From Pedobacter sp. Bi126 (GTDB taxonomy: Bacteria; Bacteroidota; Bacteroidia; Sphingobacteriales; Sphingobacteriaceae): a stretch of DNA of 64,000 bases. Shown here in pieces: positions 53,558 to 62,372 of this stretch; the first letter of the stretch is position 1, and each line of letters begins with the position of its first letter. A program made the position numbers and the translations under genes. Location of the stretch: assembly GCF_918698245.1 (NCBI RefSeq), contig NZ_CAKKMS010000005.1:248001-312000 (forward strand), written 5' to 3'. Below the pieces are notes generated by a model. The model did not search any database. It was not told the origin of the DNA and worked only from the letters and a program-made list of their open reading frames with translations.

Positions 53558-54634
53558 TTATTTTTTTGTTTTTGTGAGATGCTGTTTTTCTATTTCAATA
53601 AACGGACCATATTTGTGCTGTCTTTCAGTAAATGAATCTGCATAAGGCCCGAAGGGATAGTCGATAGGCTTTCGGGATAGTTCCGGGTAATCATTTTTTT
53701 GCCCAAGATGTGGCCTCGGTTGCGAATTCACATATGCTGCTACATTCCAGGCCTCCTCATCGCTTAAGACCGGATCTTTATAACTTGTTCCATACGGCAT
53801 ATTCTCTTTCACAAATCCTGCAAAATTCCCAAGTCTGAACATTCCTGCGCCATCATTATAGCTGTCCCCGCCCCATAGGGGCGGGTAAATATACCCTTTC
53901 CCATCTATTGAGGCCAATCCCTTGCCCGCTTCTCCATGACAGCTGCTGCATCTGGAGGCGTAAACCATTTTTCCTTTTAGGGGATCAGCCGGTACACTTA
54001 GATAAGGAATTTTTTTTACTGAGTTATCCGCAAGGGGATGGGCATCGACTGGTTTTTCCCCGATCCATTTTAAATAAGACAACATCGCCTGCATTTCCCT
54101 GGAATTTCTTTCCGGCGCTTTACCGTTCATGCTTCGCTCAAAGCACTCATCAATCCGTTCAAAGGCTTCTTCCTTTCTCCCGCTTCTTGCCGTCATTTTT
54201 GGGAAACCTGAATAGAAAACCGAGAAATTATTGGCAAAGGGCCTGGTTCCAGCATCCAAATGGCAGTTCTGGCAGTTCATCCCGTTAGCAAGCTTTCCGA
54301 CAGTGCCCTTTGGCCCTAAATAGGATGCGGTGCTGACAATCAAATTCCGGCCATACCTGATCAAATCTGCATCTGCTTTGCGCTGAAGCTGTGTGGTATC
54401 GGGTGCGGTCCAGTATTCGGGCTGGGGAATATGGTCCGCTACAGGCTTTAACTGATTCCCTGAGGTGGATGGATTGGGCTTATCCGCACAAGGGGGGCGT
54501 GGGAGATGAAATCCGCTGATGGCTAAAACCAGGGAAAACATCACTCCAACAAGGATCAATGCAGTCCACGCCAGATATTTTCCAAGAAGAGAAAACGCTT
54601 TCAGCTGCTCTTGCTTATCTGTTTCTGCTTTCAT
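53558..54634 (-). CDS. Dihaem c-type cytochrome, TsdA-like thiosulfate dehydrogenase
   Basis: 358 residues: N-terminal membrane helix about 20-41, then two cytochrome c domains with haem sites C121-QNC-H125 and C229-SSC-H233. Between them IDECFERSMNGK (Cys164) matches the segment that supplies the unusual cysteine haem ligand in TsdA enzymes, which oxidise thiosulfate to tetrathionate or the reverse. The later MPYG and DEEAWNVAAYVNSQPRP segments are also typical. Paired with the DsrE-like gene and near persulfide genes, so a role in thiosulfate turnover is likely. Direction of the reaction is not predictable. Confidence 0.82.
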   Translation of the reverse strand: MKAETDKQEQLKAFSLLGKYLAWTALILVGVMFSLVLAISGFHLPRPPCADKPNPSTSGNQLKPVADHIPQPEYWTAPDTTQLQRKADADLIRYGRNLIVSTASYLGPKGTVGKLANGMNCQNCHLDAGTRPFANNFSVFYSGFPKMTARSGRKEEAFERIDECFERSMNGKAPERNSREMQAMLSYLKWIGEKPVDAHPLADNSVKKIPYLSVPADPLKGKMVYASRCSSCHGEAGKGLASIDGKGYIYPPLWGGDSYNDGAGMFRLGNFAGFVKENMPYGTSYKDPVLSDEEAWNVAAYVNSQPRPHLGQKNDYPELSRKPIDYPFGPYADSFTERQHKYGPFIEIEKQHLTKTKK

Positions 54635-54790
54635 TTCCTTAAAATTTTACCTCTGAAAATCTTTGATGGCCTCGCTAATATAAAGCACTTTTTGTTTACA
54701 ATAAATCATTGATGCAATAAATAAATTTGTGGCCGCACTAAGGATGTTTAACAGTTTATTCCACAATCTCGACAAACAGATAGAGCGATG

Positions 54791-55204
54791 TTAATGGGGG
54801 ACTTTGTCTTTTATCATTCCATAAAGGAAAGTTCCCAGAAGTGCACCTAAGATGACTACTGCCATACCCGCATATCCGCTTCCAAGGTTAACAAACATCG
54901 GACCAGGGCATGCACCGGTAAGCGCCCAGCCCAGGCCGAAAATCGTACCGCCGAGGATGTATTTAACATAGGCTTTATCCTTATCGTGGAAGGTAATTGG
55001 GCTTCCTGTGATGTCTTTGGCTTTAAATTTTTTAATCAGGAATACTGCAACCACCCCAAGCACAACGGCAGTACCAATAATGCCGTACATGTGGAAAGAC
55101 TGGAAACGGAACATCTCCTGGATTCTGTACCAGGAAACGGCCTCAGATTTGGTCATAATGATGCCGAAAAGTATGCCGGCAAGGGTATATTTTATGAGTT
55201 TCAT
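54791..55204 (-). CDS. YeeE/YedE-type sulfur transport protein (small subunit)
   Basis: 137 residues, about four membrane helices, with GWALTGACPGPMFVNLGSGY, the conserved Gly-Ala-Cys-Pro-Gly motif of half-size YeeE proteins (DUF6691 type). The Cys is the presumed thiosulfate or persulfide contact. Follows the other half-size gene by 10 bases; together they make one full YeeE-like transporter. Confidence 0.87.
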   Translation of the reverse strand: MKLIKYTLAGILFGIIMTKSEAVSWYRIQEMFRFQSFHMYGIIGTAVVLGVVAVFLIKKFKAKDITGSPITFHDKDKAYVKYILGGTIFGLGWALTGACPGPMFVNLGSGYAGMAVVILGALLGTFLYGMIKDKVPH

Positions 55205-55214
55205 TTTTATAAAT

Positions 55215-55772
55215 TTAAAAGATATGAGGCATGATGAGGTTAGTCATAATAAGGCCACCGATAAAGAAACCAATAACCGCTACCAAAGAAGGTAACTGTA
55301 GATTGGAAAGACCGGATATGGCATGTCCAGAAGTACATCCACCTGCATAGCGAGAACCAAAACCAACTAATAAACCACCAATAAGTAGGAGAGCCAGGAT
55401 TTTTATATCTTTCATGGCTTGTAATGAAAATAGGCTGGTTGGATTTAGTCCGCCGTCGAACTTAATCCCCAACTGATTTAAATCGGCAATTGTTGAGGTA
55501 GATAGTTTTACGGGAGTGGGGCTGCTAAGGTAGTTGGTGGCAATAAATCCACCTATTACAGAGCCAATGAGGAACATGAGGTTCCAGATTTGGTCCTTCC
55601 ATTTAAAATCGAAAAACTTTACTTTCCTGCCAGCTCCGGCTATGCTGCACATTGTCCGCAAGTTTGATGAAAAGCCGAATGACTTTCCGAAAAATAGTAA
55701 GATGAGCATAATGAGCACAATCATGCTGCCCGAAAAATACCAGGGCCAGGGTTGTCTAATGAATTCAATCAT
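55215..55772 (-). CDS. YeeE/YedE-type sulfur transport protein (large subunit)
   Basis: 185 residues with about five membrane helices. RYAGGCTSGHAISGLSNLQLPS carries the family's Cys motif. Together with the 137-residue partner it should move a sulfur compound such as thiosulfate across the inner membrane. A 196-base gap with no gene separates it from the CstB-like gene upstream, so it may have its own promoter. Confidence 0.88.
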   Translation of the reverse strand: MIEFIRQPWPWYFSGSMIVLIMLILLFFGKSFGFSSNLRTMCSIAGAGRKVKFFDFKWKDQIWNLMFLIGSVIGGFIATNYLSSPTPVKLSTSTIADLNQLGIKFDGGLNPTSLFSLQAMKDIKILALLLIGGLLVGFGSRYAGGCTSGHAISGLSNLQLPSLVAVIGFFIGGLIMTNLIMPHIF

Positions 55773-55968
55773 GGTTTTTTAAATGAAATGTTAATATGGG
55801 GGTTCTTGTTTCCAATAAAAAATCTAAGTCTACAACCCACGAGATCATATTCAATCTTTGAAAAGGAGCTGTTGAACATATGCATAATTTTTCATTTTTT
55901 CTGATAGAACTTCGGCTTCCCTGAGAAGCTGAAATTTATCAATTAATAAAATTTTTATATAGTTTACT

Positions 55969-57387
55969 CTATTTTAAGGTACTAGGGCAAACAAAGGTTG
56001 TAACTGGGATATTTCCGTTTTCCTTTATGGCTTTAAAGCCACCTGCCACATCTACCAAGTTATGGTAACCTCTTGCCCGCATGATGGAGTTGAATATCAC
56101 AGAACGGTAACCTCCAGCGCAGTGTACAAAGTAGGTTTTGTCCTTCTCGATGCAGGTAAAGTTTTCATTGATATAATCCAGTGGAAGATTGATTGCCTCT
56201 TCCACATGCTCACTTAAGAATTCGTTCTCTTTTCGTACATCGAGTATGGTTAATGGTAATGTTTTCATCTTCCGGGCCAGATCTTCTGCAGAGATGGATC
56301 TGATCTCGTCAGTTTCCTTACCGGCATTTTTCCATGCCTTAAAGCCACCTTCAAGGTAGCCCAATGATCCATCAAATCCCACTCTCGATAATCGGGTGAG
56401 TACTTCTTCACTTCTGCCTTCGTCCGTAATGAGTAAAATAGGCTGTTTGATATCGGGGATTAATGTTCCTACCCAAGGTGCAAAATTTCCATCGATGCCA
56501 ATATTGATAGCGTTAGGGATAAATCCCCTTACAAAATCCTGTGGGGCCCTGGTGTCGAGAATTACGGCACCTGTTTCATTTGCAACCAGTTCAAAAGCAT
56601 CGGGATTTAGGGCTTGCATACCTCTTTCCATCACCTTATCAAAACTATCGTAACCGTGTATGTTCATCATTACATTCTCTGGGAAGTAAGCGGGTGGAGG
56701 CAGCAGCCCATCAGTAACTTCACTGATAAACTCATCTTTTGACATATCTGTCCTTAAGGCATAATTGGTTTTCTTTTGATTTCCCAAAAGATCTGTGGTT
56801 TCTTTGCTCATGTTCTTTCCGCATGCACTACCTGCACCATGTGCGGGATAAACGATAATATCATCGCTTAAAGGCATGATTTTGTTTCGCAAAGAATCGA
56901 ACAGATAGCCTGCAAGCATTTCACTTGTTAATTCACTGACAAGTTTCTGCGCCAAATCCGGTCTTCCTACATCTCCAATAAAAAGGGTATCACCCGAGAA
57001 AAGTGCAATTTCTTTTCCTAGCTCATCGCTTACCAGGAAACAGGTGCTTTCCATGGTATGGCCTGGTGTGTGAAGCACTTTAATCTTTGCACCACCGAGT
57101 TGCAAGACTTCTCCATCTTTCGCTCCATAAAAATCAAAGTCGGGTTTTGCATTCGGTCCGTAAACGATTTTTGCACCGCTTTCTTTGGCCAGATCAATGT
57201 GTCCGGATACAAAATCGGCATGGAAATGGGTTTCGAACACAAATTTTATTTGTGCGTTGGTTTTTGCCGCACGCTCCATATAAGGTCTAAACTCGCGAAG
57301 AGGATCAATAATAGCTGCCTCTCCATTGCTTTCGATGTAATAAGCTCCCTGGGCCAAACATCCGGTGTAAATTTGTTCTATAATCAT
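55969..57387 (-). CDS. CstB-like persulfide dioxygenase-rhodanese fusion
   Basis: 472 residues from the ATG at 57387 (TTG three codons earlier rejected). N-terminal metallo-beta-lactamase domain (about 1-245) with H54-x-H56-x-D58 in ETHFHADF, LHTPGHTMES, SGDTLFIGDVGRPDL and the metal ligand in VYPAHGAG. Then a first rhodanese domain (about 255-360) without a catalytic Cys (ITDEGRS). A second rhodanese (about 370-472) has C423 in VHCAGGYRS. This exact order, with an inactive then an active rhodanese, is that of CstB, which oxidises persulfides to thiosulfate. Controlled by the dyad at 57437. Confidence 0.9.
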   Translation of the reverse strand: MIIEQIYTGCLAQGAYYIESNGEAAIIDPLREFRPYMERAAKTNAQIKFVFETHFHADFVSGHIDLAKESGAKIVYGPNAKPDFDFYGAKDGEVLQLGGAKIKVLHTPGHTMESTCFLVSDELGKEIALFSGDTLFIGDVGRPDLAQKLVSELTSEMLAGYLFDSLRNKIMPLSDDIIVYPAHGAGSACGKNMSKETTDLLGNQKKTNYALRTDMSKDEFISEVTDGLLPPPAYFPENVMMNIHGYDSFDKVMERGMQALNPDAFELVANETGAVILDTRAPQDFVRGFIPNAINIGIDGNFAPWVGTLIPDIKQPILLITDEGRSEEVLTRLSRVGFDGSLGYLEGGFKAWKNAGKETDEIRSISAEDLARKMKTLPLTILDVRKENEFLSEHVEEAINLPLDYINENFTCIEKDKTYFVHCAGGYRSVIFNSIMRARGYHNLVDVAGGFKAIKENGNIPVTTFVCPSTLK

Positions 57388-57436
57388 GATGATCAAATTA
57401 ATATGTCAAAATTAATGCTTTGTGATGTGGTTGTTG

Positions 57437-57450
57437 GTGACTTTTGTCAC
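57437..57450 (-). promoter_or_regulatory. Putative Crp/Fnr-type operator before cstB-like gene
   Basis: Perfect dyad GTGAC-TTTT-GTCAC, centred about 56 bases before the start codon. The same sequence with the same flanks (ttg before, ac after) stands before the TauE/SafE gene. Confidence 0.7.
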
Positions 57451-57473
57451 ACAGACTTACCGGTATCTGTTTG

Positions 57474-58271
57474 TTATTTGAGCACCACTTCTTTTAGGAT
57501 GATGTAACAACCCATAACGAGTACAAACCACCCGAAACCTTTCTTCAGTTTTCCTCCATCTATTTTTTTATTTATTATTCCTCCAGCCACAATACCGGCG
57601 ATGGCAACGGTAGTAATTTTGGCGAGAAAGATCCAGTCGATATGGAAATGTCCAAGATCGCCGGTGAAACCGATGAGCGAATTAAGCGCTATGATGAAAA
57701 GGGATGTCCCTACTGCCTCTTTCATGGGTAAGCCCACTAATATAACCAGGGTAGGAATGAGCAAAAAACCGCCACCGGCACCTAAAAAACCAGTAGCCAA
57801 GCCAATCGCGATTCCATAAAGCAGCAGTTTGCCGATTTGAAGTTTTGGTTTTTCTATCTGGGCATCGCTTTCTTCTTTTCCTCCCTTTATCATAGCGCTT
57901 GCTGCGCCTACCATTAAAACTGCAAAAAGCACCATCATGAGCATGTTTTCAGTGAGCTCAAAATCACCGATTGTTAGTATGGTTTTAGGGATGAGTGGGA
58001 TAATAAGTTTGCGGGTTAAAAATACTGTTGAGATGGATGCACTGCCGAATAGCAAAGCTGTTTTAATATTTACCAGACCTCTGTTAAAATTCCCGACGGT
58101 GCCCGCCAAACTGGTAGAGCCAACGATGAACAATGAATAAGAGGTAGCCAATAGCGGATTGACCCCAAACAGGTAAACCAGTACCGGCATGGTCAAGATA
58201 GAACCGCCACCGCCAATTAAGCCAAGCGAGATTCCAATTAGGGCGGAGGCAACGTATGCAATGATTTCCAT
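57474..58271 (-). CDS. TauE/SafE-family sulfite/organosulfonate permease
   Basis: 265 residues, about eight membrane helices. Duplicated family motif: SLGLIGGGGSILTMPVLVYLFGVNP in the first half and GFLGAGGGFLLIPTLVILVGLPMKEAVGTSL in the second. Exports sulfite or related sulfur oxyanions or imports sulfonates; here export of CstB products would fit. Preceded by the dyad at 58318. Confidence 0.92.
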   Translation of the reverse strand: MEIIAYVASALIGISLGLIGGGGSILTMPVLVYLFGVNPLLATSYSLFIVGSTSLAGTVGNFNRGLVNIKTALLFGSASISTVFLTRKLIIPLIPKTILTIGDFELTENMLMMVLFAVLMVGAASAMIKGGKEESDAQIEKPKLQIGKLLLYGIAIGLATGFLGAGGGFLLIPTLVILVGLPMKEAVGTSLFIIALNSLIGFTGDLGHFHIDWIFLAKITTVAIAGIVAGGIINKKIDGGKLKKGFGWFVLVMGCYIILKEVVLK

Positions 58272-58317
58272 TTCTGTTATTTTTTAACAAAAATCGGTTT
58301 ATCATATACCAATGTTG

Positions 58318-58331
58318 GTGACTTTTGTCAC
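58318..58331 (-). promoter_or_regulatory. Putative Crp/Fnr-type operator before TauE/SafE gene
   Basis: Perfect dyad GTGAC-TTTT-GTCAC, centred about 53 bases before the start codon and lying between this gene and the Crp/Fnr gene. Matches the site at 57437 base for base. Confidence 0.7.
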
Positions 58332-58403
58332 ACTCGATATTTTTCAAAAAAATGATTTTGCCTTGCTGTGTATAAAGTCAACTCCTCTTTTTAGATCAGA
58401 GGT

Positions 58404-59045
58404 TTAGGCTAAGTACTCGATGTAATTCCGGTGCATAACGATTTCTCCGGCCTGCTCCATTTTTTTAAGCAGCCTGGAAATCACCTCTCTCGAGGTGTTC
58501 AGATCAGACGCAATTTCACTGTGTGTAAGGTGAAGTTCTTTTGTATTTAAATCTCCAGTTTGTTTTTTAAGATAGAATGCCAATCGTTCATCCATGGACT
58601 TAAAGGCGATATTATCGATTACAAAGAGCAGTTCCTCAAAGCGCATACGGTAGGTTTCGATTACGAAGTAATACCAGGTCCTGTAATCCCGCATCAATGT
58701 ATCCATCAAGGCAATGGGGATCATGAGTACCCTGGTCTCTTCGATAGCCTTTGCCATCACCTGGCTAGTTTCCTGCTTGGTTGCGCAGATCATGGAAAGT
58801 GCACATGCATTTCCCGGCTGAAGGTAGTACATAAAAAATTCCTGCCCATCTTCTCCCTCCCTGTAGAGCTTCACCATACCCTCGACAATAAGTACGGTGG
58901 ACCGCATATTCTGCCCGGTCTGCATCAGCATATCTCCTCCATGAAAATCCCTCAATACCGCATTTTCGATAAGTATTGTCTTTAATGCAGGTTCAAACTG
59001 GGAAAAAAGTCTGTCGATGTATTCCGCGATTAGCGTATCTTTCAT
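58404..59045 (-). CDS. Crp/Fnr-family transcriptional regulator
   Basis: 213 residues: cyclic-nucleotide-binding-like beta roll (GGDMLMQTGQNMRSTVLIVEGMVKLYREG ... YYLQPGNACALSMIC) and winged helix (LTHSEIASDLNTSREVISRLLKKMEQAGEI). Only one cysteine pair-like site, C81 and C87 area (ACALSMICATKQ), is visible and there is no N-terminal iron-sulfur cysteine cluster, so it is not a classic Fnr. Sulfur or redox sensing through these cysteines is speculation. It heads the run TauE, CstB-like, YeeE and probably controls it through the two GTGAC-TTTT-GTCAC sites. Confidence 0.92.
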   Translation of the reverse strand: MKDTLIAEYIDRLFSQFEPALKTILIENAVLRDFHGGDMLMQTGQNMRSTVLIVEGMVKLYREGEDGQEFFMYYLQPGNACALSMICATKQETSQVMAKAIEETRVLMIPIALMDTLMRDYRTWYYFVIETYRMRFEELLFVIDNIAFKSMDERLAFYLKKQTGDLNTKELHLTHSEIASDLNTSREVISRLLKKMEQAGEIVMHRNYIEYLA

Positions 59046-59481
59046 TTTAGCGGTTTTGGATTTTAAAGATAGCTATACAATGTTCCCGTACCAAAATTTC
59101 TGCAAATATTGGCCACTGGACATTTTAATCTGCATGTTAGATATCCTGGGCAGAACCAATAATACTTTATCCGTTGGCAAAAATTTTTTTTTGATCGGCC
59201 AGGAAAGATCAGAACTGACCGGTGAGGCTTTCCATGGATGGTAACAATGAGGTTATAATTAGCCTCTGCAGCATGCCTTCCTAGTCTTTGGACATTTAAT
59301 TTTATATATTGAATTAACGCAGCTCAAACGCTTTTTGGTTTAAGACTTATTGTTATCCACATAAGACCGGTGGGGATCTGCTTTTTAGCTAAGGATCCCC
59401 ACTTTATGAAAGAAACACTTGGGGCTTTTTCTTATGGCGGCTAATATATTTTTTTTAATTTGCGGTTTTCAGTTCCTGACT
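59046..59481. promoter_or_regulatory. Intergenic region with strong hairpin before lgt
   Basis: GTGGGGATC (59370-59378) and GATCCCCAC (59394-59402) form a perfect 9-bp stem with a 15-base loop. The following bases are actttatg, not a T tract, so a terminator is not obvious and a leader element is possible. The rest of the 436 bases holds no credible gene. Confidence 0.45.
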
Positions 59482-60645
59482 ATGTTCCCAACCCTGACCC
59501 ATCTCATCGAATACCTTTTTGGAATATATATTCCGCTTCCCTTTCAGACTTTCGGTTTCTTCGTGGCCCTGGCATTTATTTCAGGTTACCTGCTTTTTTC
59601 TGCCGAGCTTAAAAGAAAGGAGGCAGCAGGACAGATAAGGCCTGTTGAGATTATTGTACAGCCTAAAAAGGAGATTTCGTTGTGGGAATGGATAACCAAT
59701 GGGTTTGTGGGTTTTCTTATTGGTTACAAACTGGTTTATGCCGCAGGTAATTATACTGCATTCACTGCTGAACCTGGGCAAATAATCCTCTCGCTAACGG
59801 GAAGCATAACGGGAGGCCTTTTACTTGGCGCTATTCTTCTTTTTACCGTCTACCTTAAAAAACGCAGGCTTTCTTTGTCGGACCATAGGCCTGTTCATAC
59901 TTTGAGGCACCCTTATGAGCTTATGCCCGAACTGATCACCTGGGCTGCCCTGTTCGGATTATTTGGTGCCAAGCTTTTTGATAACCTGGAACACTGGGAT
60001 GCTTTTATAAAACATCCGGTTGAAAGCCTGCTCTCTTTCAGCGGACTCACCTTTTATGGCGGACTACTCTTCGGCGGTGCTGCAGTGCTGGTCATTGCCA
60101 GGCGAAACGGGATCAGTCCTCTCCAGATGCTCGATGTCGGGGCACCTGGCATGATGATGGCTTATGCCATTGGCCGCATCGGTTGCCAGATGGCTGGCGA
60201 CGGGGACTGGGGAATTGCCAATACTGCCCCCAAGCCAAGCGTTATGTCCATACTGCCTGACTGGATGTGGTCTTTCAGGTTTCCCCATAATGTCGTAGGG
60301 GAGGGTATTCCGATACCGGGGTGTACCGGTAAATTCTGTGCCGAGCTTCCCCTTCCAGTCTATCCGACCGCATTTTATGAGACACTGATGTGCCTGGTGC
60401 TTTTTGGCCTTCTGTGGTATCTGCGGAAAAAACTCGTACAGCCCGGTATGCTCTTTTGTATTTATATCATCTTTGCAGCCCTGGAAAGATTTGCCATTGA
60501 GATCATGAGGGTGAATATCCGCTACCGTATTTTTGGTATAGACCTTAGCCAGGCGCAGCTGTTATCAATTGGTATGCTCATCTGCGCAATTATCGGGATA
60601 TGGGTTATCCGCTCAAAACACAGAAAGCAAGTGGCCGGGATATAG
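59482..60645 (+). CDS. lgt: Prolipoprotein diacylglyceryl transferase
   Basis: Inner-membrane enzyme that attaches the diacylglyceryl group to lipoprotein cysteines. 387 residues from the ATG at 59482, where Bacteroidota Lgt proteins normally begin (FPTLTHLIEYLFGIYIPLP); ATG 59434 or TTG 59419 would add a hydrophobic stretch. Seven-helix layout; LTFYGGLLFGG and the catalytic-loop AIGRIGCQMAGDGDWG motif are intact, and the C-terminal RNxx-type block ERFAIEIMRVNIRY is present. Usually a single essential gene; nothing here shows whether this is the only copy. Confidence 0.92.
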   Translation: MFPTLTHLIEYLFGIYIPLPFQTFGFFVALAFISGYLLFSAELKRKEAAGQIRPVEIIVQPKKEISLWEWITNGFVGFLIGYKLVYAAGNYTAFTAEPGQIILSLTGSITGGLLLGAILLFTVYLKKRRLSLSDHRPVHTLRHPYELMPELITWAALFGLFGAKLFDNLEHWDAFIKHPVESLLSFSGLTFYGGLLFGGAAVLVIARRNGISPLQMLDVGAPGMMMAYAIGRIGCQMAGDGDWGIANTAPKPSVMSILPDWMWSFRFPHNVVGEGIPIPGCTGKFCAELPLPVYPTAFYETLMCLVLFGLLWYLRKKLVQPGMLFCIYIIFAALERFAIEIMRVNIRYRIFGIDLSQAQLLSIGMLICAIIGIWVIRSKHRKQVAGI

Positions 60646-60653
60646 TCTTTAGA

Positions 60654-61025
60654 TTATTTTTCGTTGCCGGACTTTTTCTGTAAAATCCCGCCCGGCAGCA
60701 TGAGCATGAGTATAAAGGCAAAGCTGACAAGCACCAGCTGCAGGATAATGGGAAAGACCTTATAGAATATCTCTGAAACAATAATGTTCTCCGCTTCTAT
60801 AAGTTTAAACAGGCTGCGTGCTATCAAAAGGAGTAAAAGGTATTTTGCCCAGCTAAACCTACGCAGGATGGCTGTTGATACAAAGTACCTGAAAATCAGA
60901 ACCGATATGGAGAGCACAATTTCGGCAGTTCCCTCAATGCCCTGAAAGAAGATATTAGATACGCCCAGTAACAGGCTGAAAAGCACCATATTCGATGCAA
61001 CCCTGAATTTATCATCGGTCTCCAT
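60654..61025 (-). CDS. Small membrane protein, paralogue of the one at 51871
   Basis: 123 residues, about four membrane helices, function unknown. Strongly similar to the 51871 protein over its whole length, with the C-terminal tail KKSGNEK extra. Upstream bases contain GGTTCC-N7-GGAACT and a segment shared with the other copy. Converges with lgt. Confidence 0.7.
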   Translation of the reverse strand: METDDKFRVASNMVLFSLLLGVSNIFFQGIEGTAEIVLSISVLIFRYFVSTAILRRFSWAKYLLLLLIARSLFKLIEAENIIVSEIFYKVFPIILQLVLVSFAFILMLMLPGGILQKKSGNEK

Positions 61026-61258
61026 TTATAAAAATACTTTGCTTGGGATAGCGGAAGTTCCTGGTTTTGGAACCTGGTAACTAAATTAATACTTTTTTAG
61101 TGAAAAAAAAATCCGGTAAGACTGTACAAGGTTCTGTTGCAGGGAAGTGCCGCCATGGCGTTATCGGTAAAACCCATTGCCGGAATAGTAAGTTCAGCCT
61201 ATATGGCAATAATTTTCTGAAGGGTTAGTTTTGCCTTTAAATTTTCTACATTTGGCTA

Positions 61259-61492
61259 ATGGAGCTGCCAACCTATGTTTTTGTCGAAATGCTGATCAGG
61301 ATTTCTGAATTCGAAGTGCTTATCGGAGAGTATCTCGCCAGAACTATAATCGCAGATGACTGTATCATAAGAACGACCCACGGAACGGTGCATGTCCCTG
61401 TCTATCTTCTCCAGCGCCAGCTCATAAATCCCGAAAGTATCAGCAGTTCGGAAATTGCCCTGCTTGCAGAAGGCTTTAGACCGGAATTTTAA
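61259..61492 (+). CDS. Small hypothetical protein
   Basis: 77 residues, soluble and helical (TYVFVEMLIRISEFEVLIGEY; YLLQRQLINPESISSSEIALL). TACATTTG, a TAnnTTTG match, ends only a few bases before the ATG, so the message may be leaderless; a -33 TTTG at the right distance is lacking. The 233 bases upstream hold no gene. Confidence 0.5.
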   Translation: MELPTYVFVEMLIRISEFEVLIGEYLARTIIADDCIIRTTHGTVHVPVYLLQRQLINPESISSSEIALLAEGFRPEF

Positions 61493-61510
61493 GGCAGGGA
61501 AAGGCGTGGT

Positions 61511-62332
61511 CTAGTCGTGCAGGATCAATATCGCCCTTACTGACCTGCTGATCATCCGGTTTACCGTACTGCCCGTAAATAAACTGTATATCATATTATG
61601 GTGGTGTTTTACCAGGCAGATGATATCGGTGTGGTTTTCTTTTATAAAGTCCGTTATCCCATTTGCTGCGTCTCTGCCCTTGAGATAGTTAAAATCTATT
61701 TTGACCTGCGGCAGCAGTGCCCTTAGCTGGATCTCGCCACTAACCACTTGTCCGGTGTCGGGTTTTTCCCCAACGTAAACTACCCCGATTTTTTGCTCTT
61801 TGGAACACCTGATCAGCTCATCGAGCGCACCGAGGTCCTGCGAAGAAAGCCTGGTCTGATAGTCGGTCGCAAGCGTAATAACCGGATGGGAAGGAAAACT
61901 GCTCTCCGGAGGAATAATCAGTGTGGGGATGCGTATCGAAGAGACAATGGAGCTCGCATTGCTGCCCACAATTCCCATTATCCCCGTTGAGCCAGTAATG
62001 CCGAGTACCAGCAGCTCAACAGTATTTTTTGCTGCATAGCGGTTAATGACTGTTCTAAGAAAACCTACATCGCAAAGGGTGCTGAGCCTGTTTTGGTCAA
62101 AATGGGACATTTCTGCTATTTTTGCCGACCATTCCTTTAACGCGGAGCGCTTTTTGCTGTAGTAATCCTCTATAAAGATCGCGTTGTAGGTACTGTTGTT
62201 TATCCCCTCGGTAGGATAGATGGCATGGATGGCAACAACTTCCATCTCCAGCTGCCCGGCCATCGAAAAAGCATATGCCAGGGCGTTGCCTGCACTTTGC
62301 GAAAAATCTGTTGCAACAAGTATCTGTTTCAT
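61511..62332 (-). CDS. Universal stress protein, tandem UspA domains
   Basis: 273 residues with two Usp domains. The first (1-145) has MKQILVATDFSQSAGNALAYA and ELLVLGITGSTGIMGIVGSNASSIVSS, a G-x2-G-x9-G-S/T-type nucleotide-binding end. The second (about 155-273) is more divergent and ends STVNRMISRSVRAILILHD. It starts 40 bases after the phosphate transporter stop on the same strand and may share its transcript. Confidence 0.9.
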   Translation of the reverse strand: MKQILVATDFSQSAGNALAYAFSMAGQLEMEVVAIHAIYPTEGINNSTYNAIFIEDYYSKKRSALKEWSAKIAEMSHFDQNRLSTLCDVGFLRTVINRYAAKNTVELLVLGITGSTGIMGIVGSNASSIVSSIRIPTLIIPPESSFPSHPVITLATDYQTRLSSQDLGALDELIRCSKEQKIGVVYVGEKPDTGQVVSGEIQLRALLPQVKIDFNYLKGRDAANGITDFIKENHTDIICLVKHHHNMIYSLFTGSTVNRMISRSVRAILILHD

Positions 62333-62372
62333 CGTTTTCTTATTTTCTTGTCAAATGTAAGCCCCCTCTTTG

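Noticed and set aside
56280..56620. First rhodanese domain of the CstB-like protein considered catalytic
   Set aside because: The active-site Cys position reads ITDEGRS without Cys, while the second domain has VHCAGGYRS.
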